Source of the DNA: Azoarcus sp. DN11
Lineage (GTDB): Bacteria; Pseudomonadota; Gammaproteobacteria; Burkholderiales; Rhodocyclaceae
Length of the DNA: 64,000 bases
Assembly (NCBI RefSeq): GCF_003628555.1
Contig: NZ_CP021731.1
Coordinates: 4,402,001-4,466,000 of the forward strand
Direction: 5' to 3'
In this document: in pieces, positions 1-10,888 of the stretch
Layout of the letters: each line of letters begins with the position of its first letter
How positions within the stretch are numbered: position 1 is the stretch's first letter
The notes under the pieces: model-generated
What the model saw: only the letters and a program-made list of their open reading frames with translations
Database searches by the model: none
What the model was told of the DNA's origin: nothing
Translations under genes and position numbers: made by a program

Positions 1-206
1 CCGAAGAGGTTCGCGAGCACCGGCATCGATTGCGGCGCGCCGCGCGTGACGGGCTTTTCGAACAGCAGCGCGGGGCCGCCGGCGCGCAGCACGCGGTCGG
101 CGATCTCGGTCATCTCGAGGTGGGTATCGACAGGAATGCTGATGCGCTTGAGCTCGCCGCGCTGTTCGAGCTGGGCGATGAAGTCGCGGAGGTCGTGGTA
201 ACGCAT
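1..206 (-). CDS. ubiD: UbiD, 3-octaprenyl-4-hydroxybenzoate carboxy-lyase (N-terminal fragment)
   Basis: Only the first 68 or so codons are in the window; the gene runs off the left edge. The translation opens [19 protein letters not shown] and continues with [20 protein letters not shown], which is the typical N-terminus of the UbiD prenylated-FMN decarboxylase family. UbiD removes the carboxyl group of the prenylated 4-hydroxybenzoate ring in ubiquinone synthesis. The ATG at 206 lies 17 bases after the pyrF stop, so the two are probably cotranscribed. The other ubiquinone genes ubiC and ubiA sit about 1.3 kb upstream on the same strand, which supports the ubiquinone role over a degradative UbiD-like decarboxylase. 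Confidence 0.93.
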   Translation of the reverse strand, partial: MRYHDLRDFIAQLEQRGELKRISIPVDTHLEMTEIADRVLRAGGPALLFEKPVTRGAPQSMPVLANLF

Positions 207-223
207 GAAGGGGTCTGGCAGGC

Positions 224-1039
224 TCAGCGGTGGGCGTTGATCGCGTCGCGCGTCTCGAGGGCGGCGCGGCGTGCGGCGTCGGCGTAGTCCTCGCCGTTGC
301 CGGCATAGAGGATCGCGCGCGAGGAGTTGATCATCAGGCCGGTGCCGTTCGCGGTGCGCCCCGCGTGCATCGTCGCGCCGATGTCGCCGCCCTGGGCGCC
401 GATGCCGGGCACCAGCAGCGGCATGTCGCCGGTGAGTTCGCGCACGCGGGCGATCTCGTTCGGGAAGGTCGCGCCGACGACGAGGCCGAGGTTGCCGCTC
501 GCGTTCCATTCGGTCGCGACGAGGCGCGCGACGCGCTCGAAGAGGCGCTCGCCGCCGCCGACGTCGAGGAACTGCAGGTCGCTGCCGCCGGGATTCGAGG
601 TGCGGCACAGCAGGATCACGCCCTTGTCGGCGTATTCCAGGTAAGGCTCGACGGAGTCGCGGCCCATGTAGGGATTGACGGTGATCGCGTCGGCACGGAA
701 GCGCTCGAAGGCTTCGACGGCGTACTGGCTCGCGGTGCTGCCGATGTCGCCGCGCTTGGCGTCGAGAATCACCGGGATGTCCGGGTGGCGCGCGTGGATG
801 TGGTCGATCAGCGCTTCGAGCTGGTCTTCGGCGCGCTGCGCGGCGAAGTAGGCGATCTGCGGCTTGAAGCTGCACACGAGGTCGGCGGTGGCGTCGACGA
901 TGCCCTTGCAGAATTCGAGGATCGTATCGGGGCGGCCCTGCAGGTGAGCGGGGAAGCGCCCGGGATCGGGGTCGAGGCCGACGCACAGCAGGCTGTCGCG
1001 GCTCTGCCAGGCGGCCCGGAGGGCGGTCATGAAATGCAT
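224..1039 (-). CDS. pyrF: Orotidine 5'-phosphate decarboxylase
   Basis: Catalyses the last step of UMP synthesis, decarboxylating OMP in the cytoplasm. The 271-residue product carries the catalytic signature [11 protein letters not shown] at about residues 93-103 and a C-terminal phosphate-binding [10 protein letters not shown] motif. The length and the DAKRGDIGS signature fit the longer 'subfamily 2' PyrF and not the 230-residue enterobacterial type. I chose the ATG at 1039 ([11 protein letters not shown]); an ATG three codons later at 1030 is equally possible, while the upstream in-frame extension to 1135 is low-complexity and runs through the terminator of the preceding gene. Followed closely by ubiD. 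Confidence 0.95.
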   Translation of the reverse strand: MHFMTALRAAWQSRDSLLCVGLDPDPGRFPAHLQGRPDTILEFCKGIVDATADLVCSFKPQIAYFAAQRAEDQLEALIDHIHARHPDIPVILDAKRGDIGSTASQYAVEAFERFRADAITVNPYMGRDSVEPYLEYADKGVILLCRTSNPGGSDLQFLDVGGGERLFERVARLVATEWNASGNLGLVVGATFPNEIARVRELTGDMPLLVPGIGAQGGDIGATMHAGRTANGTGLMINSSRAILYAGNGEDYADAARRAALETRDAINAHR

Positions 1040-1113
1040 GGAGGCGTCCAGTTGGGTTCGGGGCGAATGATAAGCCGGATGACGCGTGCGCGCCCTCCCC
1101 CGCATTCCTCCCC

Positions 1114-1147
1114 GCACAAAAACAACGGGCCGCACGATGGCGGCCCG
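1114..1147 (-). terminator. Rho-independent terminator of the small exported protein gene
   Basis: On the minus strand an 8-bp perfect GC stem (CGGGCCGC / GCGGCCCG, 1126-1147, loop of 6) is followed by TTGTTTTTGTG. This is a textbook intrinsic terminator 20 bases beyond the stop of the 81-residue gene. It separates that gene and the ubiCA side from pyrF-ubiD. Confidence 0.85.
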
Positions 1148-1167
1148 CTTCGCCGGGATCGACCCGC

Positions 1168-1413
1168 TTACATGATCTTGAGGATCTTCATCGCCTTCCC
1201 GAGCGTATCGACCGATTCCTGATGCTTGCCGGCCTTGTGCAGGGCCTCGCCGTCGGCACGCAGCTTCTTCACTTCCGCCATCTGCTCGGCGGACAGGGCG
1301 GGGTTCTTCGCCATCGCGTCATCGATCTTTTTCATGTCCGCGGGACAATGCATCGCGAACGCACTGCCGGACAAAGCCATCACGAACAGGCCTGAAATAA
1401 GGCTTTTCTTCAT
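1168..1413 (-). CDS. Small exported protein of unknown function
   Basis: An 81-residue protein with a clear signal peptide ([20 protein letters not shown], cleavage after AFA), leaving a mature peptide of about 61 residues. The mature part is mostly charged helix ([20 protein letters not shown]) with a single cysteine near its start and no membrane segment. A GGAGA-like ribosome site lies just upstream of the ATG. It stands between ubiA and pyrF and has its own terminator. It resembles small periplasmic helical proteins seen in betaproteobacteria, but I cannot name a family or function. Confidence 0.8.
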   Translation of the reverse strand: MKKSLISGLFVMALSGSAFAMHCPADMKKIDDAMAKNPALSAEQMAEVKKLRADGEALHKAGKHQESVDTLGKAMKILKIM

Positions 1414-1492
1414 CTTGGTCTCCTAGGGGAATATGCCGCGGTTGATCCGCGTGTTACTTCGACCGCATTGGACCCGGTCGGTTCACCCTAGC

Positions 1493-2380
1493 TCAGATGG
1501 CGGGAAACACAATGTAATCAACCACGATACCGGCAAAAATGCTCGCACCTACCCAGTTGTTGTGCAGGAAGGCCTTGAAGCATGGGGCGCGCTCGCGGCC
1601 GCGGATCAGCGTGTAGTGGTAGCCGGCGATGCCGCAGGCCCCGAGCAGGCCGGCGAAGTAGAACGCGCCCCGCCCTGCGGCCAGGCCGACGGCGGCGAAC
1701 AGCGCGAACGCGATCGCATAGCACAGCATCACGGCAGCGACGTCGAAGCGGCCGAAGGTGATCGCAGAAGTCTTTATGCCGATCTTGAGGTCGTCGGGGC
1801 GGTCCACCATCGCGTATTCGGTGTCGTAGGCGACGGTCCAGAAGATGTTGCCGACGAGCAGCCACCAGGCGACCGCAGGCACCCCGCCCTGCACCGCGGC
1901 GAACCCCATCGGAATGCCGAAGCCGAACGCGATGCCGAGGTAGGCCTGCGGGATCGCGAAGAAGCGCTTCATGAACGGATAGCTGGCGGCGAGGAAGAGC
2001 GCCGGCAGCGACAGCCATAACACGATCGGCCGCAGCGGCAGGATCAGGAGGAAGGAGACGATCGAGAGGGCGGTCGCGAGCAGCAGCGCCTCGCGGATGC
2101 CGATGACGCGCGTCGCCAGCGGGCGGTTCTTCGTGCGCTCGACATGGCCGTCGAAGTCGCGGTCGGCGTAGTCGTTGATGACGCAGCCGGCCGAACGCAT
2201 CAGCACCGTGCCCAGCGTGAAGATCACGATCAGGTGCAGCGGCGGGAAGCCGTCGGCGGCGAGCCACAGCGCCCACAGCGTCGGCCACATCAGCAGCAGG
2301 ATGCCGATCGGCTTGTCGAGGCGCATCAGCCGCAGGTAGATGGGCAGGCGGGCGGACAGGGGGAGCGGCGCAGACATCAT
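1493..2380 (-). CDS. ubiA: 4-hydroxybenzoate octaprenyltransferase
   Basis: Integral-membrane prenyltransferase that attaches the polyprenyl tail to 4-hydroxybenzoate, the product of the adjacent UbiC. The 295-residue protein shows the first Mg-diphosphate motif NDYADRDFD at about 69-77 and a second aspartate-rich site in [13 protein letters not shown] near 190, with roughly eight hydrophobic segments. The start is a double ATG at 2380/2377 whose first codon overlaps the ubiC stop (ATGA), so the two are translationally coupled. Length is normal for the family. Confidence 0.96.
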   Translation of the reverse strand: MMSAPLPLSARLPIYLRLMRLDKPIGILLLMWPTLWALWLAADGFPPLHLIVIFTLGTVLMRSAGCVINDYADRDFDGHVERTKNRPLATRVIGIREALLLATALSIVSFLLILPLRPIVLWLSLPALFLAASYPFMKRFFAIPQAYLGIAFGFGIPMGFAAVQGGVPAVAWWLLVGNIFWTVAYDTEYAMVDRPDDLKIGIKTSAITFGRFDVAAVMLCYAIAFALFAAVGLAAGRGAFYFAGLLGACGIAGYHYTLIRGRERAPCFKAFLHNNWVGASIFAGIVVDYIVFPAI

Positions 2381-2934
2381 TCGGGCAGGTCCAGGATCGT
2401 GGGCAGGAAGGCTTCGCTGACGAGCAGCGCGCGGCCGTGCAGGCGGAACAGCGAACGACGCGCCCACACGCGGGGCGGCATCGCCATCGGTGCGACCGCG
2501 GCGGAAGCGAGATGATAGCGCGCGTCGCGGCGGTCGACACAGGCGCAGGTGAGCGCGCGGCGGCTGATCGCCGGGTCGGCGAAGAGCGCCGCGCCGAGCG
2601 GCCGCGCGCCCATGCCGTGGAACAGGTTCCACGCGCCGCGCACGTTCGCCCGCGGCAGCAGCGAGCGCGCGAACACGACCGGCACGCCGTCGGCGATCAG
2701 CAGGACTTCGCGGAGCCACGCGAGTTCGCCACGGCGCAGGCCGAGCAGCGTCGCTTCGTCGCGATGCGGCGCGGCGAGGCGCTGGCGCAGCACGCGCACC
2801 GAGAACCTGCCGCAGCGTGCACGGATGCGCGCGGTGAGCGAGGCGGGATCGGTGAGCCAGGGGCGCAGCGTGCGGGAGACGGTCGCGCGCGGCGGGCGCT
2901 TCAGCCAGGTTTCGCGGTGGGGACGGGTGCGCAT
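2377..2934 (-). CDS. ubiC: Chorismate pyruvate-lyase
   Basis: Converts chorismate to 4-hydroxybenzoate plus pyruvate, the committed step of ubiquinone ring synthesis. The 185-residue product has the family features: an N-terminal [13 protein letters not shown] segment, the central arginine-rich [16 protein letters not shown], and the C-terminal [11 protein letters not shown] containing the conserved active-site glutamate. It lies 55 bases downstream of recG and overlaps ubiA by four bases. The ubiC-ubiA order is the usual proteobacterial one. Confidence 0.93.
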   Translation of the reverse strand: MRTRPHRETWLKRPPRATVSRTLRPWLTDPASLTARIRARCGRFSVRVLRQRLAAPHRDEATLLGLRRGELAWLREVLLIADGVPVVFARSLLPRANVRGAWNLFHGMGARPLGAALFADPAISRRALTCACVDRRDARYHLASAAVAPMAMPPRVWARRSLFRLHGRALLVSEAFLPTILDLPE

Positions 2935-2989
2935 GGAACGCGCATGATACCGGTCGCGCGACGCCTGCCCAAACCGGGTCGCGCGGCGC

Positions 2990-5030
<2,041 letters not shown>

Positions 5031-5038
<8 letters not shown>

Positions 5039-5411
5039 GCACCAGGATGGCGTCGGCCTCGACCACGCCGCCCTTGGGCAGTTCCTTCACGCCGACGGCG
5101 GCGCGTGCCGGGAAGGGCTCGGCGAAGTAGCGCGCCATCACTTCATTCACCTTGGCGAAGTTCGCGAGGTCGGTGAGGTAGATCGTCACGCGCACGGCGT
5201 CGGCGAGCGAACCGCCGGCCGCTTCGGCAACCGCCTTGAGGTTCTCGAACACGCGCACGGTCTGCGCTTCGAAGCCTTCGACCATCTGCATCGTCGCGGG
5301 GTCGAGGCCGATCTGGCCGGAAATGTAGACGGTGTCGCCGACCTTGACGGCCTGCGAATAGGTGCCGATCGCGGCGGGCGCGTTGGGGGTCGAGATGATG
5401 CTTCGGCTCAT
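5031..5411 (-). CDS. ridA: RidA family 2-iminobutanoate/2-iminopropanoate deaminase
   Basis: Hydrolyses reactive enamine/imine intermediates released by PLP enzymes such as threonine dehydratase. The 126-residue protein is full length and shows the YjgF/RidA core: the [20 protein letters not shown] segment at about 14-33, the conserved [13 protein letters not shown], and the C-terminal [14 protein letters not shown] with the substrate-binding arginine. A good ribosome site (AAGGAG) precedes the ATG. The 3' end overlaps recG. Confidence 0.95.
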
Positions 5412-5442
5412 CGTGATACTCCTTTTCTTCTGACTACGGGAA

Positions 5443-5459
5443 GGCCCGGGTCGCGGGCC
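5443..5459 (-). terminator. Hairpin between fliW and ridA
   Basis: A perfect 6-bp GC stem (GGCCCG/CGGGCC, loop 5) lies 34 bases after the fliW stop. There is no T-run after it on the minus strand, so it may only weaken read-through or protect the 3' end of the fliW message. Confidence 0.35.
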
Positions 5460-5492
5460 AATGAAACGGGGCGCCGACAGAAACAGGCACGC

Positions 5493-5936
5493 TCAGCCTT
5501 CGGCGCGCAGCGTGACGTCGCAGCCCAGGCGGGTGATGATCTTCTGCAGGCCGCGGCGCTCGGCAACGTTGATCACCAGCGGCGCCATGAAGTTCGCGCG
5601 CATGCCCGCGGTCGCGGGGCTGCCGGCCTCGCCTGCCTCCTTGCGCACGATCACGGCGACAAAGGCATCGGCGGGGTTGGCGAGCTTCAGTTGCGCGGTT
5701 TCCGCGTCGCTGAGGGCGAATTCGTAATTGACGCCCAGGCTGTCCGGCGCGGTGATCGAGAACACGGCTTCAGGGTTGTCCAGGCTCTGCAGCAGGAATA
5801 GCGAGGAAGTCGAGTCCTGTTCATGCACCAGCGCGAAGTTCTTGCACGCTTCGAAACCGGGCAGGCCGGCCGGGAACTCGATCACCTTCTCATCGGGGAT
5901 ATCGACGCTGCCGAACACCTGACTTTCGATCTTCAT
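5493..5936 (-). CDS. fliW: Flagellar assembly factor FliW
   Basis: FliW binds flagellin and, when free, the RNA-binding regulator CsrA, linking flagellin export to its translation. The 147-residue product matches the family throughout: the N-terminal IEFPAGLPGFEACKNFAL block, the central FLLQSLDNPEAVFSIT, and the C-terminal NFMAPLVINVAERRGLQ. The start at 5936 (MKIESQVFG) has an AGGAG site seven bases upstream; the in-frame extension to 6011 lacks family similarity. No other flagellar structural gene is in the window. Confidence 0.95.
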   Translation of the reverse strand: MKIESQVFGSVDIPDEKVIEFPAGLPGFEACKNFALVHEQDSTSSLFLLQSLDNPEAVFSITAPDSLGVNYEFALSDAETAQLKLANPADAFVAVIVRKEAGEAGSPATAGMRANFMAPLVINVAERRGLQKIITRLGCDVTLRAEG

Positions 5937-6027
5937 GGAGCTCTCCTGTGATTGATCGGCCCGCGCGCCCGGCGGGTCGCGCGCGAGGCCGGCTGGCCGC
6001 GGTTCGGCCATTCCTCCACCGCAAGGG

Positions 6028-6765
6028 TTACTTGCGCGGAGGCAAGATCATGCCATCCAGCTTGCGTTCGCGGCGAATTTTTTCCTGTTCGGCGAGGGCC
6101 GACTGGCGGTCCGGATAGGGGCCGAGCACCACGCGCGCCTGCAGGTGGGCAGGATAGCCCTTGCGCTCGAGTTCGCGGCGCATGCCCTCGGCGTTGCCGG
6201 TGTCGAGGAACACGCCGAGCTGGATCAGGTAGCCGGGCCCGGGCGGCGGTTCGGTGTGCAGGCGGGCCGGTGCGGCGGGAGGCAACGGCGCGGCGGCGCC
6301 AGGGGCCGGGGGCGTCTCGGCCGCGGGCGGGCTGGCCTGCACCGCGGCGGACGGTGCCGGCGTGGCGGGCGGTGCAGCAGCCGATGCGCCCCCCTGTGCC
6401 ACGGCGGCCTCGGCGCTACCGGACGCCGGCGCAGGCTCCGCCGGGGCGGGCAGCGGCGCGCCATCGCCCCCGGCCGGCACCGCGTCCGAAGCTTGCGCCA
6501 CCGCGCCGGATGAGGATTCCGCCGGCGCTGCGGCGACGTCCGCCGGCGGCTCGGCAGTGTGCGTCTCGGCCACCGCGGGGACGGCAACCGCAGCCGGCGA
6601 TGCGGCAGGCGGCTCCGGCACGGTTTCGTCCTCGCCGACGAGCGCCAGCGACGCCGTCAGCACGAGGGCGGCGACCGCGGCGAGCAAGGCCCGCTGCAGC
6701 CCCGCCTTGCGCAAGGCATCGACGCCGGGCGCCGCCCGGTCGCCCGCGGCGCGCGGCGCGCTCAC
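6028..6765 (-). CDS. SPOR-domain membrane protein
   Basis: A 245-residue single-pass protein: short cytoplasmic N-terminus, membrane segment at about 25-43 (ALLAAVAALVLTASLAL), a long Ala/Pro/Glu-rich periplasmic linker (about 45-170), and a C-terminal SPOR domain (about 175-240, GYLIQLGVFLDTGNAEGM). SPOR domains bind denuded glycan strands of septal peptidoglycan, so a cell-division or envelope role is likely. The start overlaps the stop of the upstream DUF2802 gene (ATGA). It is not recognisably DedD, DamX, FtsN or RlpA. Confidence 0.88.
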   Translation of the reverse strand: MSAPRAAGDRAAPGVDALRKAGLQRALLAAVAALVLTASLALVGEDETVPEPPAASPAAVAVPAVAETHTAEPPADVAAAPAESSSGAVAQASDAVPAGGDGAPLPAPAEPAPASGSAEAAVAQGGASAAAPPATPAPSAAVQASPPAAETPPAPGAAAPLPPAAPARLHTEPPPGPGYLIQLGVFLDTGNAEGMRRELERKGYPAHLQARVVLGPYPDRQSALAEQEKIRRERKLDGMILPPRK

Positions 6766-7361
6766 GCGGCCGTCCCGTCGCCGGCCTGGCTGCGGGCGAG
6801 CGACTGGACGAGTTCAGCCTCGGCGACGGTGATGCCGCAGCGCTCGGCGATGGTTTCCGCATCCAGCCCGCGGCGTGCGAACACGAGCGCCTCGTTGTAT
6901 TCGGGCGAAGCGCCGCGCGTCGTGACGCCCGCAGCGGCCTGTTCCTTGTGCGCCCGGACCTGCTCGCGCAGCTCGTCGAGCGCGCGGCGCAGGTCCGCCA
7001 GCTCGGTGCGCTGCTGCTCGAGTTCGCGCCGCAACTGGCGGACTTCGAGCTCGTGCTGGAAAGCGTCCGCAACCGGGTTCGCACGCGCCGCCGCGGGCGG
7101 CGGAGGGTCGAAGCTGTACAGCTCGCCCGCCTCGTCAGCTTCGCCCTCATCGACCTTGTTCTCGTCGCCCCCCGGCTCGGCAATCGTCGCGCGCGGCGAT
7201 TCGCCCGGCTCCCCGGTCGATGCGGATGCGGATGGGGATGCGGATGCGGATGCGGATGGGGATGCGGGCGCCCGCGGCACGCGCGCGACGCGATAGAGCT
7301 GGTAGCCGATGTAGGCCGCCAGCAACGCGATTGCGGCGAGGATGATTTCACGCAGCCCCAT
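6762..7361 (-). CDS. DUF2802 domain membrane protein
   Basis: A 199-residue protein with an N-terminal membrane segment (about 4-22), a low-complexity Ser-Ala/Ser-Pro repeat at about 33-47, a predicted coiled coil (about 92-135, rich in Leu-Arg-Glu heptads), and a C-terminal helix-turn-helix-like DUF2802 motif (YNEALVFARRGLDAETIAER). The start at 7361 (MGLREIILAA) has GAGG upstream; an upstream extension to 7499 lacks support. DUF2802 genes are often found near flagellar or chemotaxis genes, and fliW lies two genes downstream. Function unknown. Confidence 0.82.
   Translation of the reverse strand: MGLREIILAAIALLAAYIGYQLYRVARVPRAPASPSASASASPSASASTGEPGESPRATIAEPGGDENKVDEGEADEAGELYSFDPPPPAAARANPVADAFQHELEVRQLRRELEQQRTELADLRRALDELREQVRAHKEQAAAGVTTRGASPEYNEALVFARRGLDAETIAERCGITVAEAELVQSLARSQAGDGTAA
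7219..7266. repeat. Hexanucleotide tandem repeat inside the DUF2802 gene
   Basis: Eight back-to-back 6-bp units (GATGCG six times, GATGGG at units 3 and 7) encode the Ser-Ala/Ser-Pro tract of the DUF2802 protein. The unit is a multiple of three, so copy-number change would alter protein length without a frameshift. Confidence 0.9.
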
Positions 7362-7474
7362 TCGGCCTCGCGAGCGGGACAGGACAACGATGATCGTGCA
7401 TGACGGAAGCGGCCCCGGATGGGTGCGGCGAAGCAATAGTCGGGGATAATACTGGCGCCCAACTATCCCGACAA

Positions 7475-8254
7475 ATGCAGATGGCCTTCGACTTCGCACT
7501 CGCCCTGTTCTGGCTCAAGAAAGCCGTCTCCATCGCGGTGCAGCCGCCGGTCGCGCCACTGCTGCTGATCGCCGCCGGACTGCTGCTGGCGCCGCACCGG
7601 CGTCGTGCCGGCTTCGCGCTGGCGTGGGCCGGCGTCGCGGCGACGCTGTTGTTGTCGATGCCGACGAGCGTCGGCTGGCTGCTGGGCGGCCTCGAGGCGA
7701 CGCCGGTCGTCGATGCGGCCGGGCTGGGCCGGGCACAGGCCATCGTCGTGCTGGGGGCCGGCAAGCGGCGCAATGCGCCGGAATACGGCGGCGAAACGGT
7801 CAACCGCCTGGCGCTGGAGCGGCTGCGCTACACGGCCCGTCTGGCGCGCACGACCGGGCTGCCGGTGCTCGTCAGCGGCGGCGCACCGACGGGCAACGTC
7901 CCGGAAGCGGCGCTCATGCAGACGGCGCTGGAGGAGGATTTCCGCGTTCCCGTGCGCTGGGTCGAGAATGCCTCGCTCGATACGCAGCAGAATGCCCAGT
8001 TCTCGGCCGTGCTCCTGGGGGCCGCGGGCGTGCATCGCATCCTGCTCGTGACCCACGCGGCGCACATGCCGCGGGCGCAGGCGGCATTCGAGGACGCGGG
8101 GCTGCAGGTCATCCCGGCACCGACCGCCTGGCTGGGCGGCACGGGCGCGGGCGACCAGGCGCTGGGCGAACTGCCCGGGCCGACCTCCGCCTACGCCGGC
8201 TGGTACGCGGTGCATGAATGGCTGGGGCTGCTGGTGTACCGCCTGACGCGGTAA
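7475..8254 (+). CDS. YdcF/ElyC-like DUF218 membrane protein
   Basis: A 259-residue protein with two N-terminal membrane segments (about 5-30 and 43-65), followed by a DUF218 domain starting AIVVLGAGKRR with later motifs LPVLVSGGAP and ILLVTHAAHMPRA. This architecture matches YdcF/SanA/ElyC proteins, which act in envelope integrity and undecaprenyl-carrier metabolism. The start was taken at 7475 (MQMAFDFAL); a second ATG is at 7481. No clear Shine-Dalgarno site precedes either. It is transcribed divergently from the DUF2802 gene. Confidence 0.85.
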   Translation: MQMAFDFALALFWLKKAVSIAVQPPVAPLLLIAAGLLLAPHRRRAGFALAWAGVAATLLLSMPTSVGWLLGGLEATPVVDAAGLGRAQAIVVLGAGKRRNAPEYGGETVNRLALERLRYTARLARTTGLPVLVSGGAPTGNVPEAALMQTALEEDFRVPVRWVENASLDTQQNAQFSAVLLGAAGVHRILLVTHAAHMPRAQAAFEDAGLQVIPAPTAWLGGTGAGDQALGELPGPTSAYAGWYAVHEWLGLLVYRLTR

Positions 8255-8295
8255 GCGGGAACTGCCCGCCGGGCGCGGGATCACAGCCTTCACGT

Positions 8296-8324
8296 TTGCG
8301 TTTCGATACCCGCTTGCCTATAGA
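8296..8324 (+). promoter_or_regulatory. Candidate sigma-70 promoter for the pirin gene
   Basis: TTGCGT (8296-8301) and TATAGA (8319-8324) are separated by 17 bases, close to the consensus and spacing of a sigma-70 promoter. The -10 lies 48 bases before the pirin ATG. Confidence 0.5.
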
Positions 8325-8371
8325 AACTTAGGCGCCACGAAAAGCCGCGGCGGGCCTTGCCGGAGGATGCA

Positions 8372-9265
8372 ATGACGACCGACCGCACGTCCGCCGCACC
8401 AACCACTGTCGAAGCGATTGTCGTACCACGCGCGAGCGACCTCGGCGGCGGCTTCAAGGTCCTGCGCACGCTGCCCTCCGCGCAGCGGCGCATGGTCGGC
8501 CCTTTCGTATTCCTCGACCAGATGGGCCCGGTGCAGCTCGAAGCCGGCAGCGGTCTCGACGTGCGCCCCCATCCGCACATCGGGCTCGCGACCGTGACCT
8601 ACCTGTTCGACGGCGAGATCCTGCACCGCGACAGTCTCGGCAGCGTGCAGCCGATCCGCCCCGGCGAACTCAACTGGATGACGGCAGGCAGCGGCATCGT
8701 GCATTCCGAGCGCACGCCGCCCGAGCTGCGCGCGGCCGGCCCCCGGGTCTTCGGCCTGCAGGCGTGGGTCGGGCTGCCCGAGCGCGACGAGGGGATGGCA
8801 CCCGCGTTCGCGCACCACGGCGCGACCGAACTGCCCGTCATCGCCGGACCGGGCGTGCGCATCCGCGTGATCGCCGGGGAGCTCTTCGGCGTGCGCTCGC
8901 CGGCCGAAACCCGCTCGCCGCTCTTCTACGCCGACGTCACGCTGGTCGCGCAGCAACGCCTGCACGTCCCGGCCGAACACGAGGAACGGGCGGCCTACGT
9001 CGTCGAGGGCGCGGTGCGCATCGACGGGCAGGCCTACCCGCCCGGCCAGTTGCTGGTGTTCGCCCGCGGCGCCGACGTGACGCTTTCGGCGCTGGGGCCG
9101 ACGCGCCTGATGCTGCTCGGCGGCGAACCGCTCGACGGCCCGCGCTTCGTCTGGTGGAATTTCGTCGCCAGCAGGCGCGAACGCATCGAAGAGGCCAAAG
9201 CGGACTGGAGCGCCGACCGCTTCGCACCGGTGCCGGGCGAAACCGAACGCATCCCGCTGCCCTGA
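8372..9265 (+). CDS. Pirin family protein
   Basis: A 297-residue double-cupin protein. The N-terminal cupin holds the metal-binding signature HPHIG(L)ATVTYLFDG followed by HRDSLG and later GSGIVHSE; the C-terminal pirin domain follows (about 180-290, ending [11 protein letters not shown]). Bacterial pirins have been described as quercetinases or as modulators of metabolic enzymes, and the substrate cannot be read from sequence. The start at 8372 has GGAGG five bases upstream, better than the TTG at 8357. The next gene follows after 33 bases, suggesting a two-gene operon. Confidence 0.92.
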   Translation: MTTDRTSAAPTTVEAIVVPRASDLGGGFKVLRTLPSAQRRMVGPFVFLDQMGPVQLEAGSGLDVRPHPHIGLATVTYLFDGEILHRDSLGSVQPIRPGELNWMTAGSGIVHSERTPPELRAAGPRVFGLQAWVGLPERDEGMAPAFAHHGATELPVIAGPGVRIRVIAGELFGVRSPAETRSPLFYADVTLVAQQRLHVPAEHEERAAYVVEGAVRIDGQAYPPGQLLVFARGADVTLSALGPTRLMLLGGEPLDGPRFVWWNFVASRRERIEEAKADWSADRFAPVPGETERIPLP

Positions 9266-9298
9266 CAATTCGCAGCCCCACCCCTCGAGGAAACCACG

Positions 9299-9934
9299 AT
9301 GAGCTCGATCCTGAACGAAGAAGGACGCGACCTGCTGTTCCGCAATGCCCGCACTCACAACGCCTGGCTCGACAAACCGGTCAGCGACGCGACGCTGCGC
9401 GAGCTGTACGACCTGCTGAAATGGGGCCCGACCAGCGTCAATTGCTGCCCGGCGCGCATCGTCTTCCTGCGCACCCCCGAGGCGAAGGCGCGGCTGCTGC
9501 CGGCGATGGCGCCGGGCAACCTCGAGAAGACGCGTAGCGCGCCGGTCACCGCGATCATCGGCTACGACGGACGCTTCTACGACATGCTGCCGAAGCTCTT
9601 CCCGCATACCGACGCCCGCGCGTGGTTCGTCGATACGCCCGAGCTCGCCGAAGTCACGGCGCGGCGCAACAGCTCGCTGCAGGGCGCCTACTTCATCATG
9701 GCCGCGCGCGCGGTCGGCCTGGATTGCGGCCCGATGTCGGGTTTCGACCAGGCCAAGGTCGACCACGAGTTCTTCCCCGCCGCGCCGAAGGACGGCAGCG
9801 GGTTCAGCCAGGAGTACTTCCCGGACAGCCACGTGAAGACCAACTTCATCTGCAACCTCGGCTACGGCGACGCGACGAAGCTCCACCCGCGCAGCCCGCG
9901 GCTCGCCTTCGACGAGGCCTGCAAGCTGCTCTGA
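9299..9934 (+). CDS. rutE: RutE/HadB-type nitroreductase family oxidoreductase
   Basis: An FMN-dependent nitroreductase-fold protein of 211 residues. The segments KWGPTSVNCCPARIVF, FPHTDARAWF, RRNSSLQGAYFIMAARA and GPMSGFD match E. coli RutE (malonic semialdehyde reductase) closely. It is about 15 residues longer owing to an insertion near 163-177 (PAAPKDGSGFSQEYFP). No other rut genes are nearby, so the pyrimidine-degradation role is uncertain and a general semialdehyde or quinone reductase is possible. Ribosome site GAGGAAA precedes the ATG. Paired with the pirin gene. Confidence 0.85.
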   Translation: MSSILNEEGRDLLFRNARTHNAWLDKPVSDATLRELYDLLKWGPTSVNCCPARIVFLRTPEAKARLLPAMAPGNLEKTRSAPVTAIIGYDGRFYDMLPKLFPHTDARAWFVDTPELAEVTARRNSSLQGAYFIMAARAVGLDCGPMSGFDQAKVDHEFFPAAPKDGSGFSQEYFPDSHVKTNFICNLGYGDATKLHPRSPRLAFDEACKLL

Positions 9935-9948
9935 GCACGCCCCGCCCG

Positions 9949-10749
9949 TCAGGCGCCGCGGAATCCCGGCTTGCGCTTTTCGAGGAAGGCGGTGACGCCT
10001 TCGACGAAATCGCCGGTCGCGCTGCAGCGCGCGAAGGCCTCGGCTTCGCTCTGCAGCTGGGATTCGATTTTCGCATCCGGCGACGACGCCAGCAGGCGCT
10101 TGATTTCGCCGTAGGCGTGGCGCGCCCCGTGCTGCAGGCGGCCGACCAGGGCCGCGGTTTCGGCGTCGAGTTCCGCCGCGGCGACGACACGATTGACGAG
10201 GCTCAGGCGCAAGGCCTCGGCGGCATCGAAGCGCTCGCCCAGCAGCAGCAGTTCGGCCGCCTTGCGCCGACCGACGATGCGCGGCAGGAACCATGACATG
10301 CCGCCATCGGCGGACAGGCCGATCGAGGAATAGGCGGTGGTGAACTTTGCGCTGTCGGCGCACAGCGCGAGGTCGCAGCCCAGCATCAGCGACAGGCCGA
10401 AACCCGCGCAGGCGCCGCGCACCTTGGCGATCACCGGCTGCGGCAGCGTCTGCAGGATCTCGACCGCGGGGTTGATGTGCTTCTCGATGATCGCGCGGAA
10501 GGCCACCATGCGCGCCTGGGCGCTCAGATGGAACTGGGTGGAGAAGTCCTTCAGGTCGCCACCGGCCATGAAATGGTCGCCCGCTCCGGTGATCACCACC
10601 ACGTCGACGTCGTTGAGGTCGCGCAGCGCGCGCGTGGCGTGCAGGAAGTCTTCCATCATTTCGATGGACAAGGCATTGAGCTGGGCCGGACGGTTCAGCG
10701 TGAGCGTGGCGACGCGGTTCTCGACATCCAGCAATACGGTGTTGGCCAT
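9949..10749 (-). CDS. Enoyl-CoA hydratase/isomerase
   Basis: A 266-residue crotonase-fold protein, full length. The oxyanion-hole segments are AGDHFMAGGDLKDF (about 55-68) and the GACAGFGLSLMLGCDLAL block (about 110-127). The catalytic glutamate pair of classical hydratases is not obvious: the second position reads SSIGLSADGGMSW, with aspartate in place of a typical glutamate-containing PE(V/I)xLG. Isomerase or another crotonase chemistry is therefore possible. It stands alone, convergent with the rutE-like gene, 14 bases apart. Confidence 0.9.
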   Translation of the reverse strand: MANTVLLDVENRVATLTLNRPAQLNALSIEMMEDFLHATRALRDLNDVDVVVITGAGDHFMAGGDLKDFSTQFHLSAQARMVAFRAIIEKHINPAVEILQTLPQPVIAKVRGACAGFGLSLMLGCDLALCADSAKFTTAYSSIGLSADGGMSWFLPRIVGRRKAAELLLLGERFDAAEALRLSLVNRVVAAAELDAETAALVGRLQHGARHAYGEIKRLLASSPDAKIESQLQSEAEAFARCSATGDFVEGVTAFLEKRKPGFRGA

Positions 10750-10888
10750 GATTCGAAATCTCCCTGATTATGTAATTCGCGTCGCCGACAGGGCGTCGCG
10801 GCATTCACCCTTGGCCCGTAGTATGCCTTGGCGGCGGCGCGCGGTCTTTCCGGCCCGGCATGCCAGTCGCGCCGGCCTGCGCTGCAAT

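Noticed and set aside
1433..2020. A 195-codon plus-strand frame over the ubiA 3' end
   Set aside because: Antisense to ubiA, starting in the gap, with an Arg/Glu/His-rich translation and no ribosome site.
7219..7266. Possible CRISPR or VNTR array
   Set aside because: The units are contiguous 6-bp repeats without spacers inside a coding frame, so this is a simple coding microsatellite.
8255..8290. A terminator after the YdcF-like gene
   Set aside because: GCGGG-AACTG-CCCGC gives a 5-bp stem with no T-run; not enough support.
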